Below, one piece after another: positions 1 through 9,030 of a stretch of 64,000 nucleotides of DNA. Location: assembly GCA_965261585.1 (NCBI GenBank), contig CBDHDN010000003.1, forward strand, positions 1 through 64,000, in the 5' to 3' direction. This stretch comes from CBDHDN01 sp965261585 (GTDB lineage: Bacteria > Pseudomonadota > Alphaproteobacteria > UBA6615). A program made the translations under genes and the position numbers. Numbering within the stretch: the stretch's first letter is position 1; every line of letters starts with the position of its first letter. The notes below the pieces were generated by a model. That model saw only the letters and a program-made list of their open reading frames with translations. It was not told where the DNA came from and searched no databases.

Positions 1-958
1 AGATAAGGTCGAGCGGGAAATCAAGCGCCGCCAGGTCGGTCAGCAGCGCGTCGCCGTCCGCCGCGCTCAGCGCCTGGATCGGCGGCCGCGTCCGCGCCCA
101 GGCCGGATCGCCGCGCCGCGCGGCGACGATGTGCTTTAGCGCCGGCACCATGGCCCGCGCCTCGATCACCTGGCGCACCGCCGTCGCCGCGGCCTGCAAC
201 GCGTCGGCCTCCGCGGCCGCGCCGGCGGTGAAGGCGTCGTAGATCGGCCGGATCGCCGGTGCGCTGACGTTGGCCGTCGCCGTGATGCAACCGGCGCCGC
301 CGGCGCGCAGGCCCTGCAGCAGGAACGTCTCCGAGCCCGGGAAGATGGCGAGGTCGGGGAAGCGCTCGATCAGCGCGCCCGTGTTGTCCCAATCGCCGCC
401 CGAATCCTTGACGCCGATCACCGTCTCCGGGTGGGCCGCGACCAGCCGGTCCAACAGGCCCGTCGTGATCGGCACGCCCGTCAGGCGCGGGAAGTGATAG
501 AGCAGGATGCGCAGGCGCGGCGCCGCGACGCCCTCGATCACCGCCGTGAAATAGTCGGCCAGCGCCGCGTCCGACAGGCCCTTGTAGTAGAACGGCGGCA
601 GCATCAGCGCCGTCTCGATGCCGAGCGCCACGGCGTGCCGGGTCAGGCGCACCGTGTCGGTCAGCGCGCAGCAGCCCGTGCCGGCCATGATCCGGTCCAC
701 CGGCAGCGCCTCGGCCGCGGCGGTCAGCACCACCTCGCGCTCCTCGATGGAGAACGAGTTCGCCTCGCCGGTCGTGCCGAACACGCCGAGCCCGTGGCAG
801 CCATTGTCGAGCAGCCAGCGCGCATGCACGACGAACCGCGCCGTGTCGGGCCGATAGCCGCCATCGACCGGCGTCAGCACCGGCGACCACACGCCGAACG
901 CCGGCTTCGCTTCCGGCCCAGTCGCCGGCGTGGCGTCCGCTGTTTCGCTGGGCGTCAT
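1..958 (-). CDS. DapA/N-acetylneuraminate lyase superfamily aldolase, 3' end outside window
   Basis: Class I aldolase of the dihydrodipicolinate synthase superfamily, whose members form a Schiff base with pyruvate or another 2-oxo acid. It reads from an ATG at 958 and runs off the window at base 1, so the last residues are missing. About 319 residues are visible. The GTTGE loop is at residues 61-65, the catalytic tyrosine is Y154 in LYHFP, and the Schiff-base lysine is K184 in IGVKDSGG. A roughly 22-residue Ala/Pro/Thr-rich extension precedes the fold. Lysine-biosynthetic DapA is about 290 residues. This longer divergent form, beside acyl-CoA genes, is more likely a catabolic aldolase. The substrate cannot be told from sequence. 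Confidence 0.85.
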   Translation of the reverse strand, partial: MTPSETADATPATGPEAKPAFGVWSPVLTPVDGGYRPDTARFVVHARWLLDNGCHGLGVFGTTGEANSFSIEEREVVLTAAAEALPVDRIMAGTGCCALTDTVRLTRHAVALGIETALMLPPFYYKGLSDAALADYFTAVIEGVAAPRLRILLYHFPRLTGVPITTGLLDRLVAAHPETVIGVKDSGGDWDNTGALIERFPDLAIFPGSETFLLQGLRAGGAGCITATANVSAPAIRPIYDAFTAGAAAEADALQAAATAVRQVIEARAMVPALKHIVAARRGDPAWARTRPPIQALSAADGDALLTDLAALDFPLDLI

Positions 959-1015
959 GGTCGTTTCCTCCCGTTCCCGCGCCGGCCCGAGCCTAGGCGG
1001 CGCCGGCGCAACGGG

Positions 1016-1341
1016 TCAATCGGCAAAGCTCCTGCTCAGGCGACGTCGATCGCGCGAATGCGGCTCGATCGCCGGCCAGGTGTCGCGCCGCGCGCGGCGC
1101 AGGTCATACTCCATCTGCAGCCCGAGCCAGACGTCGGGGGAGGTGCCGAAATACTTCGCGAGCCGCAGCGCCGTATCGGCCGTGATTGTCCGCCTGCCCC
1201 TGACGATTTCGCTGATGCGCGCAGCAGGGACGTCGATGTCCCGCGCCAGCCGGTTCTGGCTGATGCCGAGCGGTCGCAGGAAATCTCGTGCAGGATTTCG
1301 CCCGGCGGAATCGGCTCCAGCAAGCGTGCGTTGTGTGCCAT
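1016..1341 (-). pseudogene. higA: HigA-type antitoxin, frameshifted
   Basis: HigA/VapI family helix-turn-helix antitoxin, which normally binds and neutralises a RelE-like HigB toxin and represses their shared operon. The N-terminus (residues MAHNARLLEPIPPGEILHE) starts at ATG 1341. The rest of the family pattern (FLRPLGISQNRLARD, then ISEIVRGRRTITADTALR and FGTSPDVWLGLQ) continues in another frame after about 1283. One missing base in a T run explains the break: 326 bases plus one gives exactly 109 codons. The stop is the TGA at 1018-1016. No HigB reading frame is visible on the upstream side (above 1341), so the antitoxin looks orphan. The shift may be real decay or a base-call error. Confidence 0.75.
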
Positions 1342-1477
1342 GGCGCCGATCCGTTGCTGCATTCGCCGAGATTCGACGGTTAGTTCATAGCCGGGCTCGA
1401 TTGGCCAATCCAGGGGCCTTGCGGCGCAAGCCCCAAGACAACCTCACGGACTGGGACGCTAATTTCTCCTCCCAGTC

Positions 1478-1549
1478 ATTCGCGGGCGTGACCCGCGAAT
1501 CCGGGAATACGGCGGCGCCGCACTGGATTGCCGGGTCAAGCCCGGCAAT
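1478..1549. repeat. Pair of short palindromic intergenic repeats
   Basis: Two hairpin-forming palindromes lie in the 283-base gap between the higA relic and the CoA transferase. Bases 1478-1500 are ATTCGCGGG, five bases, CCCGCGAAT. Bases 1527-1549 are ATTGCCGGG, TCAAG, CCCGGCAAT. Both arms are perfect. Elements of this look are scattered in many alphaproteobacterial genomes and create spurious small proteins containing VIAGLDPAIQ, which is exactly what the minus strand gives here. No gene is apparent in the remainder of the gap. Confidence 0.7.
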
Positions 1550-1624
1550 GACGAGATGGGAGAAAGATGCTTCCAAAGCGGTGAACAGGTGCATGGGGTC
1601 GAGCCGACGAAAAGGGTTCGGCGC

Positions 1625-2750
1625 CTATGCCGCGAACTCCTCGCGGATCGCTTGGGTGTGTTCGCCCAGGGCTGGCACTGGGCCGGGCGCGGCGGCCGCC
1701 TCGTCGACCCGCACCGGCGGGGCGACGAGGTCGATCGATCCGTTGGGCGTGTCCACGGGGACGCGCCGCAGCGCCGGGTGGCTGGCGAAGTCGGCGACGG
1801 AATTGAGCATGCCGTAGGCGATCGCGGCGGCGCTGAGTCGTTGCGCCGCGACCGCGCGGTCCATGGTCGCGAACGTCTCGCCGACGCGGGCGTCGAGCGC
1901 CGCGCGGTTTCGCGACCCGGGCGGTCATCGTCGCGAAGCGCGGGTTGGTGGCGAGCGCGGGCTCGTCCAGGATCGCGGCGCAGAAGCGCACCCATTCGCG
2001 CTCGTTCTGAATCGAGATGACGATCTGGCTGCCGTCGCCCAGCGCGTAGGCCCCATAGGGCGCGATCGACGGGTGGCGGATGCCGACGCGGGGCGGCGCC
2101 TTGCCGCCATAGACCTGGTGCAGCAACGGCACCGACATCCAGTCCGCCAGGGTGTCGAACAACGAGGTCTTCAGGACCGCGCCGCGGCCCGTCCGCTCGC
2201 GCCGGTAGAGCGCCCGCAGGATCGCGCCATGGGCCGTCGCGCCGGTCGCCACGTCGGCGAGCGAGATGCCGACGCGGCCCGGCGCCTCGGGCGCGCCGGT
2301 GATCGAGCACAGGCCGGTCTCGGCCTGCACCAGCAGGTCGTAGGCCTTCATCCCGGCATAGGGGCCGGCCTCGCCATAGCCGGAGATGTCGCAGGTGACG
2401 AGCCGCGGGTGGCGCGCGGCCAAGTCCGCCGCGCCGAAGCCCAGTCGCGCCGCCTGGCCCGGCCCCAGGTTCTGTACGAACACGTCGGCACGGGCGACGA
2501 TACGCTCGAGTAGCGCCTTGTCGGCCGGATCCCTGAGGTCGAGGGCGATCGACTCCTTGCCCCGGTTGAGCCACACGAAATAGGCGCTGCCACCCTTGAC
2601 GACGGTGTCGTAGCCGCGCGCGAAGTCGCCCTCGGGCCGCTCCACCTTGATGACCCGGGCGCCGGCGTCGGCCAGCTGGGCCGTGCAGAACGGCGCCGCC
2701 ACGGCATGCTCCAGGCCGACGACGAGGACGCCTTCGAGGTCTTGAGTCAT
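1625..2750 (-). pseudogene. CaiB/BaiF family (class III) CoA transferase, frameshifted
   Basis: Family III CoA transferase, which moves CoA between an acyl-CoA and a free carboxylate through an aspartyl-CoA intermediate. Start is ATG 2750 (MTQDLEGVLVVGLEH). The family opening, the ADAGARVIKVERPEGD stretch and the later GRGAVLKTSLFDTLADWM stretch are clear. At about 1908-1910 the frame is lost because AAC CGC has become AAA CCG. The correct C-terminus (NRAALDARVGETFATMD to REEFAA) continues in another frame to TAG 1627-1625. Length 1126 minus one is exactly 375 codons, so one extra A explains it. It follows the acyl-CoA dehydrogenase and MaoC genes on the same strand, suggesting a shared acyl-CoA pathway. 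Confidence 0.85.
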
Positions 2751-2814
2751 GCTCTTGCCACGCGGGAGCCGCGACGGCGGATCGACGGCGACCCGCGAAA
2801 ACACAAAAGGGAAT

Positions 2815-2958
2815 CCCCGGCCTTGAGCCGGGGCCCAGGAACATGAAACCATTTGAGGGAAGCGGTGCTTAGCCCGCTAGCTTGCCGCCTTGCATTTCGT
2901 TCCGGCGTCGCTAACGGCTGTGAGGTTCGTGTTCCTGGGCCCCGGCTCGAGGCCGGGG
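2815..2958. repeat. Inverted pair of 28-bp GC-rich repeats
   Basis: Bases 2815-2842 and 2931-2958 are reverse complements at 27 of 28 positions. The shared core reads GTTCCTGGGCCCCGGCTC and then an A or G followed by AGGCCGGGG. Each arm holds its own CCCCGGC/GCCGGGG stem. They lie in the 256-base gap between the CoA transferase and the acyl-CoA dehydrogenase, where no gene is visible. They could form one large hairpin or act as two copies of a dispersed intergenic repeat. Confidence 0.75.
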
Positions 2959-3006
2959 TTGCGCATTTGTTAGTGGGGTCACGGCGCATGGCTCACCAAC
3001 GCCCCA

Positions 3007-4164
3007 TCAATACGACCGCGGCAGGCCGAGCACGTGCTCGCCCAGGTACGCGAGGATCAGGTTCGTCGAGATCGGCGCGACCTGGTAGAGCCGGGTCTCG
3101 CGGAACTTGCGCTCAACGTCGTATTCCTCGGCGAAGCCAAAGCCGCCGTGGGTCTGCAGGCACATGTCCGCCGCCGCCCATGATGCGTCGGCGGCCAGCA
3201 GCTTCGCCATGTTGGCCTCGGCCCCGCAGGCCTCGCCGCCGTCGAACAGGGATGCCGCCTTGTCGACCATCAGCGCCGCCGCCTCGCTCTGCGCATAGGC
3301 GCGGGCGATCGGGAACTGGATGCCCTGATTCTGGCCGATCGGCCGCCCGAACACTTCGCGGGTCGACGCATAGTCGCGGGCGCGGGCGATGAACCAGCGG
3401 GCGTCGCCGATGCACTCCGCGGCGATCAGGATGCGCTCGGCATTCATGGCGTCGAGGATGTAGCGAAAGCCTTCGCCCGCGTTCCCGATCAGGCTGTCGG
3501 CGGGCACGCGCAGGTCCGCGAAGAACACCTCCGTCGTCGCGTGGTTGATCATCGTGCGGATCGGCCGGATCGTCAGGCCGTTGCCGACGCTCGCCGCGAC
3601 GTCGACGAGGAACACCGACAGGCCGTCGGTGCGCCGCTTGACGTCCGCCTGCGGCGTCGTGCGGGCGAGCAGCAGCATCAAGTCCGAGTGCTCGACCCGC
3701 GAGGTCCACACCTTCTGGCCGTTGATGACGTAGCCGTCGCCGTCGCGCACGGCGGTCGTGCGCAGGCTCCCGGTGTCGGTGCCGCTCGTCGGTTCGGTCA
3801 CGCCGAAGGCCTGCAGCCGCAGCGCGCCCCTGGCGATGGCCGGCAGGAAGCGCGCCTTCTGGTCGTCGGAGCCGTGCCGCAGCAGCGTGCCCATGATGTA
3901 CATCTGGGCGTGGCAGGCGGCGCCGTTGCCGCCGCTTCTGTGGATCTCCTCCAGGATCGCCGCGGCCGCAGCGATGCCGAGCCCGCTGCCGCCGTACTCG
4001 GTGGGGATCAGCGCGGCGAGGAAGCCGGCGTCGCTCAACGCCTTGACGAAGGCCTCGGGGTAGGCCCGCGTCCGGTCGCATGTCCGCCAGTAAGCGCCAT
4101 CGAAGCCGTCGCACAACGCGCGCACGGACTGGCGAATGTCGGCGAACGTCTCTTGGGCGGCCAT
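3007..4164 (-). CDS. Acyl-CoA dehydrogenase family protein
   Basis: FAD-dependent acyl-CoA dehydrogenase, expected to put a trans-2 double bond into an acyl-CoA and pass electrons to ETF. 385 residues, the usual length. The N-terminal helical domain begins after MAAQETFADIR; the FAD-binding middle domain holds AFGVTEPTSGTDTGSLRT and VINGQKVWTSRVEHSD; the C-terminal helical domain ends in THGGFGFAEEYDVERKFR. In many family members the catalytic base sits in a C-terminal YEGT motif. Here the matching stretch is YQVAPISTN, with Pro where that Glu would be, so the base may lie elsewhere or the substrate class differs. The start ATG overlaps the MaoC-like stop by one base, indicating translational coupling. 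Confidence 0.9.
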   Translation of the reverse strand: MAAQETFADIRQSVRALCDGFDGAYWRTCDRTRAYPEAFVKALSDAGFLAALIPTEYGGSGLGIAAAAAILEEIHRSGGNGAACHAQMYIMGTLLRHGSDDQKARFLPAIARGALRLQAFGVTEPTSGTDTGSLRTTAVRDGDGYVINGQKVWTSRVEHSDLMLLLARTTPQADVKRRTDGLSVFLVDVAASVGNGLTIRPIRTMINHATTEVFFADLRVPADSLIGNAGEGFRYILDAMNAERILIAAECIGDARWFIARARDYASTREVFGRPIGQNQGIQFPIARAYAQSEAAALMVDKAASLFDGGEACGAEANMAKLLAADASWAAADMCLQTHGGFGFAEEYDVERKFRETRLYQVAPISTNLILAYLGEHVLGLPRSY

Positions 4165-5018
4165 CAGCCGAGCACCGCCGTCGCCGTCATGGCCAGCGCG
4201 CCGTCCGGACCCTCGACCCATAGCGCGATCGTGTCGCCCTCGGGATTGCCGGCGACGGTAAAGGGCGCGGTGTCGAACACCGGGGCCACGGCGCGGAATT
4301 CGAACGTGCGGACCGGCCGGCGTGCTTCGCGCCGGCACAGGTCGAGCAACAGGGTCGCCAGCAACGGCCCGTGCACGACCAGGCCCGGGTAGCCCTCGGT
4401 CTCGGTGGCGTAGGGCTGGTCGTAGTGGATGCGGTGGCCGTTGAAGGTGAGGGCGGAGTAGCGGAACAGCAGCACGGGATCGGGTCGTATCGTGCGGCGC
4501 CAGCGCGCTTCGGTCGACGCCGGCAGCGGCGGCCGGGGCGCACGTCCCGACACGGGCGGCCCCCGATAAACGATGTCCTGCCGCTCGCCGACCGCGCCAC
4601 CGGCCGGCCCGCCGATCTCGTGCTCGACCGTGACAAAGACCAGCGGTCCCGTCGATCCCCGCTTGGCCTCGACGAGTGCGACGGTGGAGCTGCGCTGGGC
4701 GGCCTCGCCGATGCGCAGGGGCCCCTTGAAGTCGAGCTGTCCGCCGGCCCACATGCGCCGCGGCAGGGCGTCGACGGGTGGCAGGAAGCCGCCGCGCTTG
4801 GCGTGACCGTCGGGCCCCAGCGCGCCTTGCCGCGCGGCCCTATGGAAATGCAGCCAGTGCGCGCCTAGCGGCGCCGGCGTGCCGGGCGCGAGAGGCTCCG
4901 GCGGCTGATCCAGCAGGGCGAGCAGTGCCGCGCTGGGCCAGGGTTGGATGATCTCCTCGACCGTTTCGGTGCGACCGATCCAACCACGCAGGGCGTCGAT
5001 GTCGGCGTCCGGCGACAT
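4164..5018 (-). CDS. MaoC-like (FAS1-type/HTD2-like) acyl-CoA hydratase
   Basis: Two-part hot-dog-fold dehydratase/hydratase resembling mesaconyl-C4-CoA hydratase and HTD2-type proteins, which add or remove water on an enoyl or beta-hydroxyacyl thioester. 284 residues. The N-terminal half (RRMWAGGQLDFKGPLRIGE) is the degenerate hot dog. The C-terminal half holds the MaoC-like FNGHRIHYDQPYATETEGYPGLVVHGPLLATLL, given here only as a landmark around residues 193-224, with the active-site Asp/His pattern in HRIHYDQ and VHGP. Its stop overlaps the acyl-CoA dehydrogenase start (ATGA), so the two are co-transcribed. Substrate is unknown. Confidence 0.8.
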   Translation of the reverse strand: MSPDADIDALRGWIGRTETVEEIIQPWPSAALLALLDQPPEPLAPGTPAPLGAHWLHFHRAARQGALGPDGHAKRGGFLPPVDALPRRMWAGGQLDFKGPLRIGEAAQRSSTVALVEAKRGSTGPLVFVTVEHEIGGPAGGAVGERQDIVYRGPPVSGRAPRPPLPASTEARWRRTIRPDPVLLFRYSALTFNGHRIHYDQPYATETEGYPGLVVHGPLLATLLLDLCRREARRPVRTFEFRAVAPVFDTAPFTVAGNPEGDTIALWVEGPDGALAMTATAVLG

Positions 5019-5050
5019 CGGCTAACAGGCGCTGTCGAAGTTATTTGAGG

Positions 5051-5151
5051 CACCCCCCACCCCAACCCTCCCCCCCTTGGGGGGAGGGAGCGCCATCGAC
5101 GCAAGCCTTTCCTCCCTCCCCCCAAGGGGGGGAGGGTTGGGGTGGGGGGTG
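5051..5151. repeat. Perfect 40-bp inverted repeat, C/G-rich dispersed element
   Basis: Arms 5051-5090 and 5112-5151 are exact reverse complements over 40 bases with a 21-base spacer. Each arm is built from CACCCCCCACCCCAACCCTC followed by a C-run, TT, a G-run and AGGGAG, and is itself nearly palindromic. Related copies occur at 8027-8121 and 18873-18911. It sits between the MaoC-like gene and the 3' end of an ABC binding-protein gene. It could act as a terminator or mRNA stabiliser; it does not resemble coding sequence. Confidence 0.85.
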
Positions 5152-5161
5152 CGACCCATGC

Positions 5162-6361
5162 TCAGGCGCTGCAGCCCGAGGCGGGCTCGATGCTGCCCAG
5201 CGGTTCGACGACGCGCAGCTCGCCCGCTTCGGTCTTAGCGATGAACATGTTCATGGCGACGTGGTGGTCGTCGGCCGTGATCGTCGCCGCACCGGTGGGG
5301 ATCTCGAAGGTCAGCCCGGCCATGCCGTCGACAGCGCCCTCGCGGTCGAGGCGGCCGGCCCGCTCCAGCCCCTGCTTCAGCGCGATCAGCGAATTGTAGT
5401 GGGTCATGACATAGTGCGAGACGCCGGTGTCGGCCCCATGCAGGCGCCGCACCCGGGCGACGAAGTCCTGCACGCCCGGGTTCGGATCCGAGGCGACGAA
5501 CGGCACGCCGACGAACATGTTCTCGCCCTTGCCCGCGCCGAACGCGCCCAAGTAGGTCTCGGAGAAGCCGAGGAAGGCGACGGTCAACTTGTCCATCAAG
5601 CCGAACTCCTCGGCCTGCTTGATGAACGTGGATGCCGTCGGCGCCCGGCAGCGCGAACAGCAAGACCTCGGCCTCGGAAATCGGCGATCTTGCGGATGAT
5701 GGACGTAAAGTCGGTGACGCCAAAGGGCGTGTATTCCTCGGCCAGGGTCTCGCCGCCGGTCTCGCCGATGATGCCCTTGGCGGCGGCGAACATGTTGCGC
5801 GGCCAGACGTAGTTGGCGCCGAACATGTAGTAGCTCTTGCCGACATTCTGGGCCTGCAGATAGGGGATCAGCGGCGCCGTGTCCTGGTTCGGCACCGTGT
5901 TGAAGAAGAACAGGTAGCGGCCGCAGCCGCCGCCATTGTCGTCGGCGCCCTCATAGTTCGTGGCGTACAAGAGCGGCGTCTTCAGGCGCTGCATCTGCGG
6001 CACCATGGCGTTGCGGCCCGACGAGGTGATCGGCCCGGCGACGGCGACGACCTCGTCGCGCTGGATCAGCTTGCGCGCCTTCTCGGCCGCCGTCTTCGGG
6101 TCGGTCTTCATGTCCTCGAAGATCATCTCGACCGGCGCGCCCATGATGCCGCCACCGTCGTTGATCTCGGCCGCCGCGAGCTCCAGGCCGATGCGCGCCT
6201 GATCGCCGAACAGCTCCAGCCCGCCTGAGAACGGCAGCGCCGCACCCACCTTGACCGGCGCGTTCTGCGCCAGCGCCTGCAGCGGCAGCCGCGCGAGGCC
6301 CGGCCGCGGCGCCCATTGCGGCGGCCGCCTTGACGAATTTTCTGCGCGTGAGTTCGGCCAT
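5162..6361 (-). pseudogene. Branched-chain amino acid/urea-type ABC transporter substrate-binding protein, three frameshifts
   Basis: Periplasmic binding protein of the LivK/UrtA (Peripla_BP_6) type. ATG 6361 is preceded by GGGAGG. The N-terminus MAELTRRKFVKAAAAMGAA is a twin-arginine-like signal. The fold is recognisable throughout: VKVGAALPFSGGLELFGDQ, then the DMKTDPKTAAEKARKLI and YYMFGANYVWPRNMFAAAK stretches, and MDKLTVAFLGFSETYLGAFG. The reading frame changes at about 6299-6301 (extra G in GGG), 5678-5680 (extra T in TTT) and about 5630 (extra C). Removing three bases gives exactly 399 codons. Such clean conservation with three homopolymer insertions suggests base-call error more than decay. 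It is divergent from the cognate ATPase and permease genes. Confidence 0.85.
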
Positions 6362-6550
6362 GGTCTTCCTCCCTTTTGATCCGGTCGGGGCACGTGTCGA
6401 TGGCCCACCGGGCAAAGTGTCGTTCCATCGCCGAAGCTTTGACAACCCTTTTCGCGGCCGCCCGGGTGGCCGCGCGGGGGCGATTCCCCATGGGCCGATA
6501 ACGCCTTAGAATGCCGCGCCGAGCCGCCGAGCGGGGGAGGGACGGCGCCG

Positions 6551-7306
6551 ATGGCGCTTCTAGAGGTCAGGGAACTGCGCAAGGCGTTCGGCGCGCTCGC
6601 CGCCGTAGACGGCGTCTCCTTCGCACTGGAGAGCGGCCGGCTGACGGCGCTCGTCGGTCCCAACGGCTGCGGCAAGTCGACGCTGTTCAACCTGATCACC
6701 GGGGCACTGGCGCCGACGGCGGGGCGCATCGTCTTCGACGGCACCGACATCACCGGGCTCGCGGTGCACGCGATCGCCCGCCGCGGCATCGGCCGTAAGT
6801 TCCAGGTGCCGGCGGTGTTCGACGAGCTGAGCGTCGCCGAGAACGTGATGATGCCGAGCTGGGTGCATGGCCGGCTGCCGCTGCTCAGACCGGCCGCGGT
6901 GGCCATGGACCGGCACCCGGCCGAGGACCTGTTGGCGCGCATTCGCCTGGCCGACAAGCGCCACCTGCCGGCCGCGGCGCTGAGCCATGGCGAGCGCCAG
7001 TGGCTCGAGATCGGCATGCTGCTGGCCAGCGACGCCCGCCTGCTGCTGCTCGACGAGCCGACGGCCGGCATGACGATCGCCGAGACCGCGGCGACGGCCG
7101 ACCTGATCCGCGCCATCATTGCCGACGGCACGACAGCGGGCGGCGACCTGACGATCATGGTGATCGAGCACGACATGGGCTTTGTCGAGCGGCTCGGCTG
7201 CCCGGTCATGATGATGGCGCGGGGCCGCATCCTGCGCACCGGCACGTACGCCGAGATGCGCGCCGACCCCGAGGTCAAGGCGCTCTACTTTGGGCGCGGT
7301 GGCTAG
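6551..7306 (+). CDS. ABC transporter ATP-binding protein, UrtD/LivG type
   Basis: First ATPase of a HAAT-family importer. 251 residues. Walker A GPNGCGKST is at residues 36-44. The stretch RRGIGRKFQVPAVFDELSV is typical of UrtD-like subunits. The signature is LSHGERQWLEIG, slightly degenerate, and Walker B is LLLLDEPTAGM. A strong ribosome site (GGGGGAGGGA) precedes the ATG. Its stop TAG is directly followed by the next gene's ATG. The UrtD resemblance suggests urea or short-chain amides as possible cargo, but no urease or amidase gene lies in the window, so the substrate is open. Confidence 0.9.
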   Translation: MALLEVRELRKAFGALAAVDGVSFALESGRLTALVGPNGCGKSTLFNLITGALAPTAGRIVFDGTDITGLAVHAIARRGIGRKFQVPAVFDELSVAENVMMPSWVHGRLPLLRPAAVAMDRHPAEDLLARIRLADKRHLPAAALSHGERQWLEIGMLLASDARLLLLDEPTAGMTIAETAATADLIRAIIADGTTAGGDLTIMVIEHDMGFVERLGCPVMMMARGRILRTGTYAEMRADPEVKALYFGRGG

Positions 7307-8008
7307 ATGCTGACGATCCGCGGCGTCGAGGCCGGCTATGGCGCCGGGCCGGTGTTGCATGGCGTCGATCTGACGGTGCCGGCGGGCGAGGTCGTCGCCC
7401 TGATGGGCCGCAACGGCATGGGCAAGACGACGCTGCTGCGCACGGTCATGGGCCTCGTGCCGGCGCGCCACGGTGCGATCCGCTTCGCCGACGCCGACAT
7501 CACGGCCGCGCCGACCCACGCAATCGCTCGGGCCGGCATTGCCTATGTACCCCAGGGGCGCGAGGTCTTCGCCGACTTCACGGTGGAGGAGAACCTGCGC
7601 CTCGGCCTGATCGGCCGGCCGGGCGGCGGCCGCATGGTGCCGGCCACGGTCTACGACTGGTTCCCCGTGCTGGCCGAACGGCGGGCCCAGCCGGCGGGCA
7701 CGCTGTCGGGCGGCCAGCAGCAGATGCTGGCGATCGGCCGGGCGTTGGCGACGACGCCAACGATGCTGCTGCTCGACGAGCCGACCGAGGGCGTCCAGCC
7801 GTCGTTCGTGCACGAAATCGGCGTCACCCTGGCCCGCGTCGTCGCCGCCACCGGGCTGACGGTCCTGGTCGTCGAGCAAAACGTCGACCTCGTGCTGACC
7901 GTCGCCCGGACCGTCGCCTTCATGGACAAGGGCGTCGTCGTCGAGACCTGCTCCGCCGCGACCGTTGCCAGCGACGAGAGTGTGCTGGCGCGCCACCTGT
8001 TGCTCTGA
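7307..8008 (+). CDS. ABC transporter ATP-binding protein, UrtE/LivF type
   Basis: Second ATPase of the importer. 233 residues. Walker A GRNGMGKTT is at residues 34-42. GIAYVPQGREVFADFTVEEN is the UrtE/LivF Q-loop region. The signature is LSGGQQQMLAIGRAL, followed by Walker B MLLLDEPTEGVQPS and the H-loop area VLVVEQNVDL. It abuts the upstream ATPase with no gap. A G/C-rich palindromic repeat separates it from the downstream permease, which may tune mRNA levels within the operon. Confidence 0.9.
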   Translation: MLTIRGVEAGYGAGPVLHGVDLTVPAGEVVALMGRNGMGKTTLLRTVMGLVPARHGAIRFADADITAAPTHAIARAGIAYVPQGREVFADFTVEENLRLGLIGRPGGGRMVPATVYDWFPVLAERRAQPAGTLSGGQQQMLAIGRALATTPTMLLLDEPTEGVQPSFVHEIGVTLARVVAATGLTVLVVEQNVDLVLTVARTVAFMDKGVVVETCSAATVASDESVLARHLLL

Positions 8009-8026
8009 TGCCAAGCGCGATTCTAA

Positions 8027-8121
8027 CCCCCCACCTCAACCCTCCCCACCTTGGGGGGAGGGAGCTTCGCAACAGGTCATCGCTCCCTCCCCCCCAGGGG
8101 GGGAGGGTCGGGGTGGGGGGC
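8027..8121. repeat. C/G-rich inverted repeat, second copy of dispersed element
   Basis: Left arm 8027-8065 and right arm 8082-8121 are near-perfect reverse complements of the CCCCCCACCTCAACCCTCCC type, with a 16-base spacer. It is the same family as 5051-5151. It lies inside a transporter operon between the second ATPase and the first permease, a position typical of repeats that shape mRNA stability. Confidence 0.8.
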
Positions 8122-8153
8122 CTATCTAGAACCCCTTATATCCAGTGGTCAGG

Positions 8154-9030
8154 ATGATGGCCGACGTCGCCGTCATCCTGCTCAACATGAGCTCGTTCGT
8201 GCTGATCCTGATCCTGGTGGCGCTCGGGCTGGTTGTCGTGTTCGGCATGATGGGGGTCATCAACATGGCCCATGGCGAGCTGTTTATGCTCGGCGCCTAC
8301 ACGGCGGTCGCCGTCACCGGCGCCGGCGCGCCGTTCTGGCTCGCCGTCGTTGCCGCGCCGGTCGTCGTCGGCGCCGCCGGCCTCGCCATCGAGGTCCTGC
8401 TGGTGCGCCACATCTATCGGCGCACTCTGGACACGATCCTCGCCACCTGGGGCCTGTCGATCGCGCTGAAGCAGCTGGTCGTGCTGACGTTCGGCCCGGC
8501 CTCGCGCAGCGTCGCCCCGCCGATCGACGCCAGCATCGCCGTCGGCGACTTCGTCTACCCGGCCTATCGGCTGGTCCTGATGGCGATCGCCGTCGCTCTG
8601 ATCGCCGTGACCTTTTGGGTCTTCCAGCGCACCCGGTTCGGCCTGCTCGCCCGGGCCGTGATCGCGCGGCCCGACACGGCGGCGTGCCTCGGCATCGATA
8701 CCAAGATGATCGTGCGCACGAGCTTCGTCATCGGCACCGCGCTCGCCGGCCTCGCCGGCGCCCTGGTGGCGCCGCTGATCAGCGTCGATCCGCAGATGGG
8801 GCTGGGCTTCTTGATCCCCCGGCTTCATCGCCATCATGGTCGGCGGCGCCGGTGTGCTCGCCGGCGTGCTCGTCGGCGGCGGCATCGTCGGCGGCGCCAG
8901 CAACCTGCTGACGCTGTGGCTGTCGCCGGTGGTCGCCCAGATCGCCGTGTTCGGCCTGGCGATCGTCGTCATCCGGCTGCGGCCCCAAGGGCTGCTGGGC
9001 CGCGGCAGGCGAGGCGGCGATGGCGCCTAG
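8154..9030 (+). pseudogene. ABC transporter permease, UrtB/LivH type, frameshifted
   Basis: Inner-membrane permease of the BPD_transp_2 (LivH/UrtB) family. The ATG at 8154 or 8157 is possible, as is a GTG at 8145. Hydrophobic helices run through the protein, with the family landmark GMMGVINMAHGELFMLGAYT near the N-terminus. The frame is lost at about 8815-8819, where a run of five C replaces an expected four. The correct continuation (GFIAIMVGGAGVLAGVLVGG to RLRPQGLLGRGRR) ends at TAG 9030. Dropping one C gives 292 codons. The next permease starts 11 bases before this stop, so the two are translationally coupled in the unshifted form. Confidence 0.85.

Noticed and set aside
1385..1594. Small protein containing VIAGLDPAIQ
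   Set aside because: It is translation of a palindromic intergenic repeat, a known annotation artefact.
5051..5151. CRISPR-like direct repeats
   Set aside because: The copies are inverted, without regular spacers or cas genes; they are palindromic intergenic elements.
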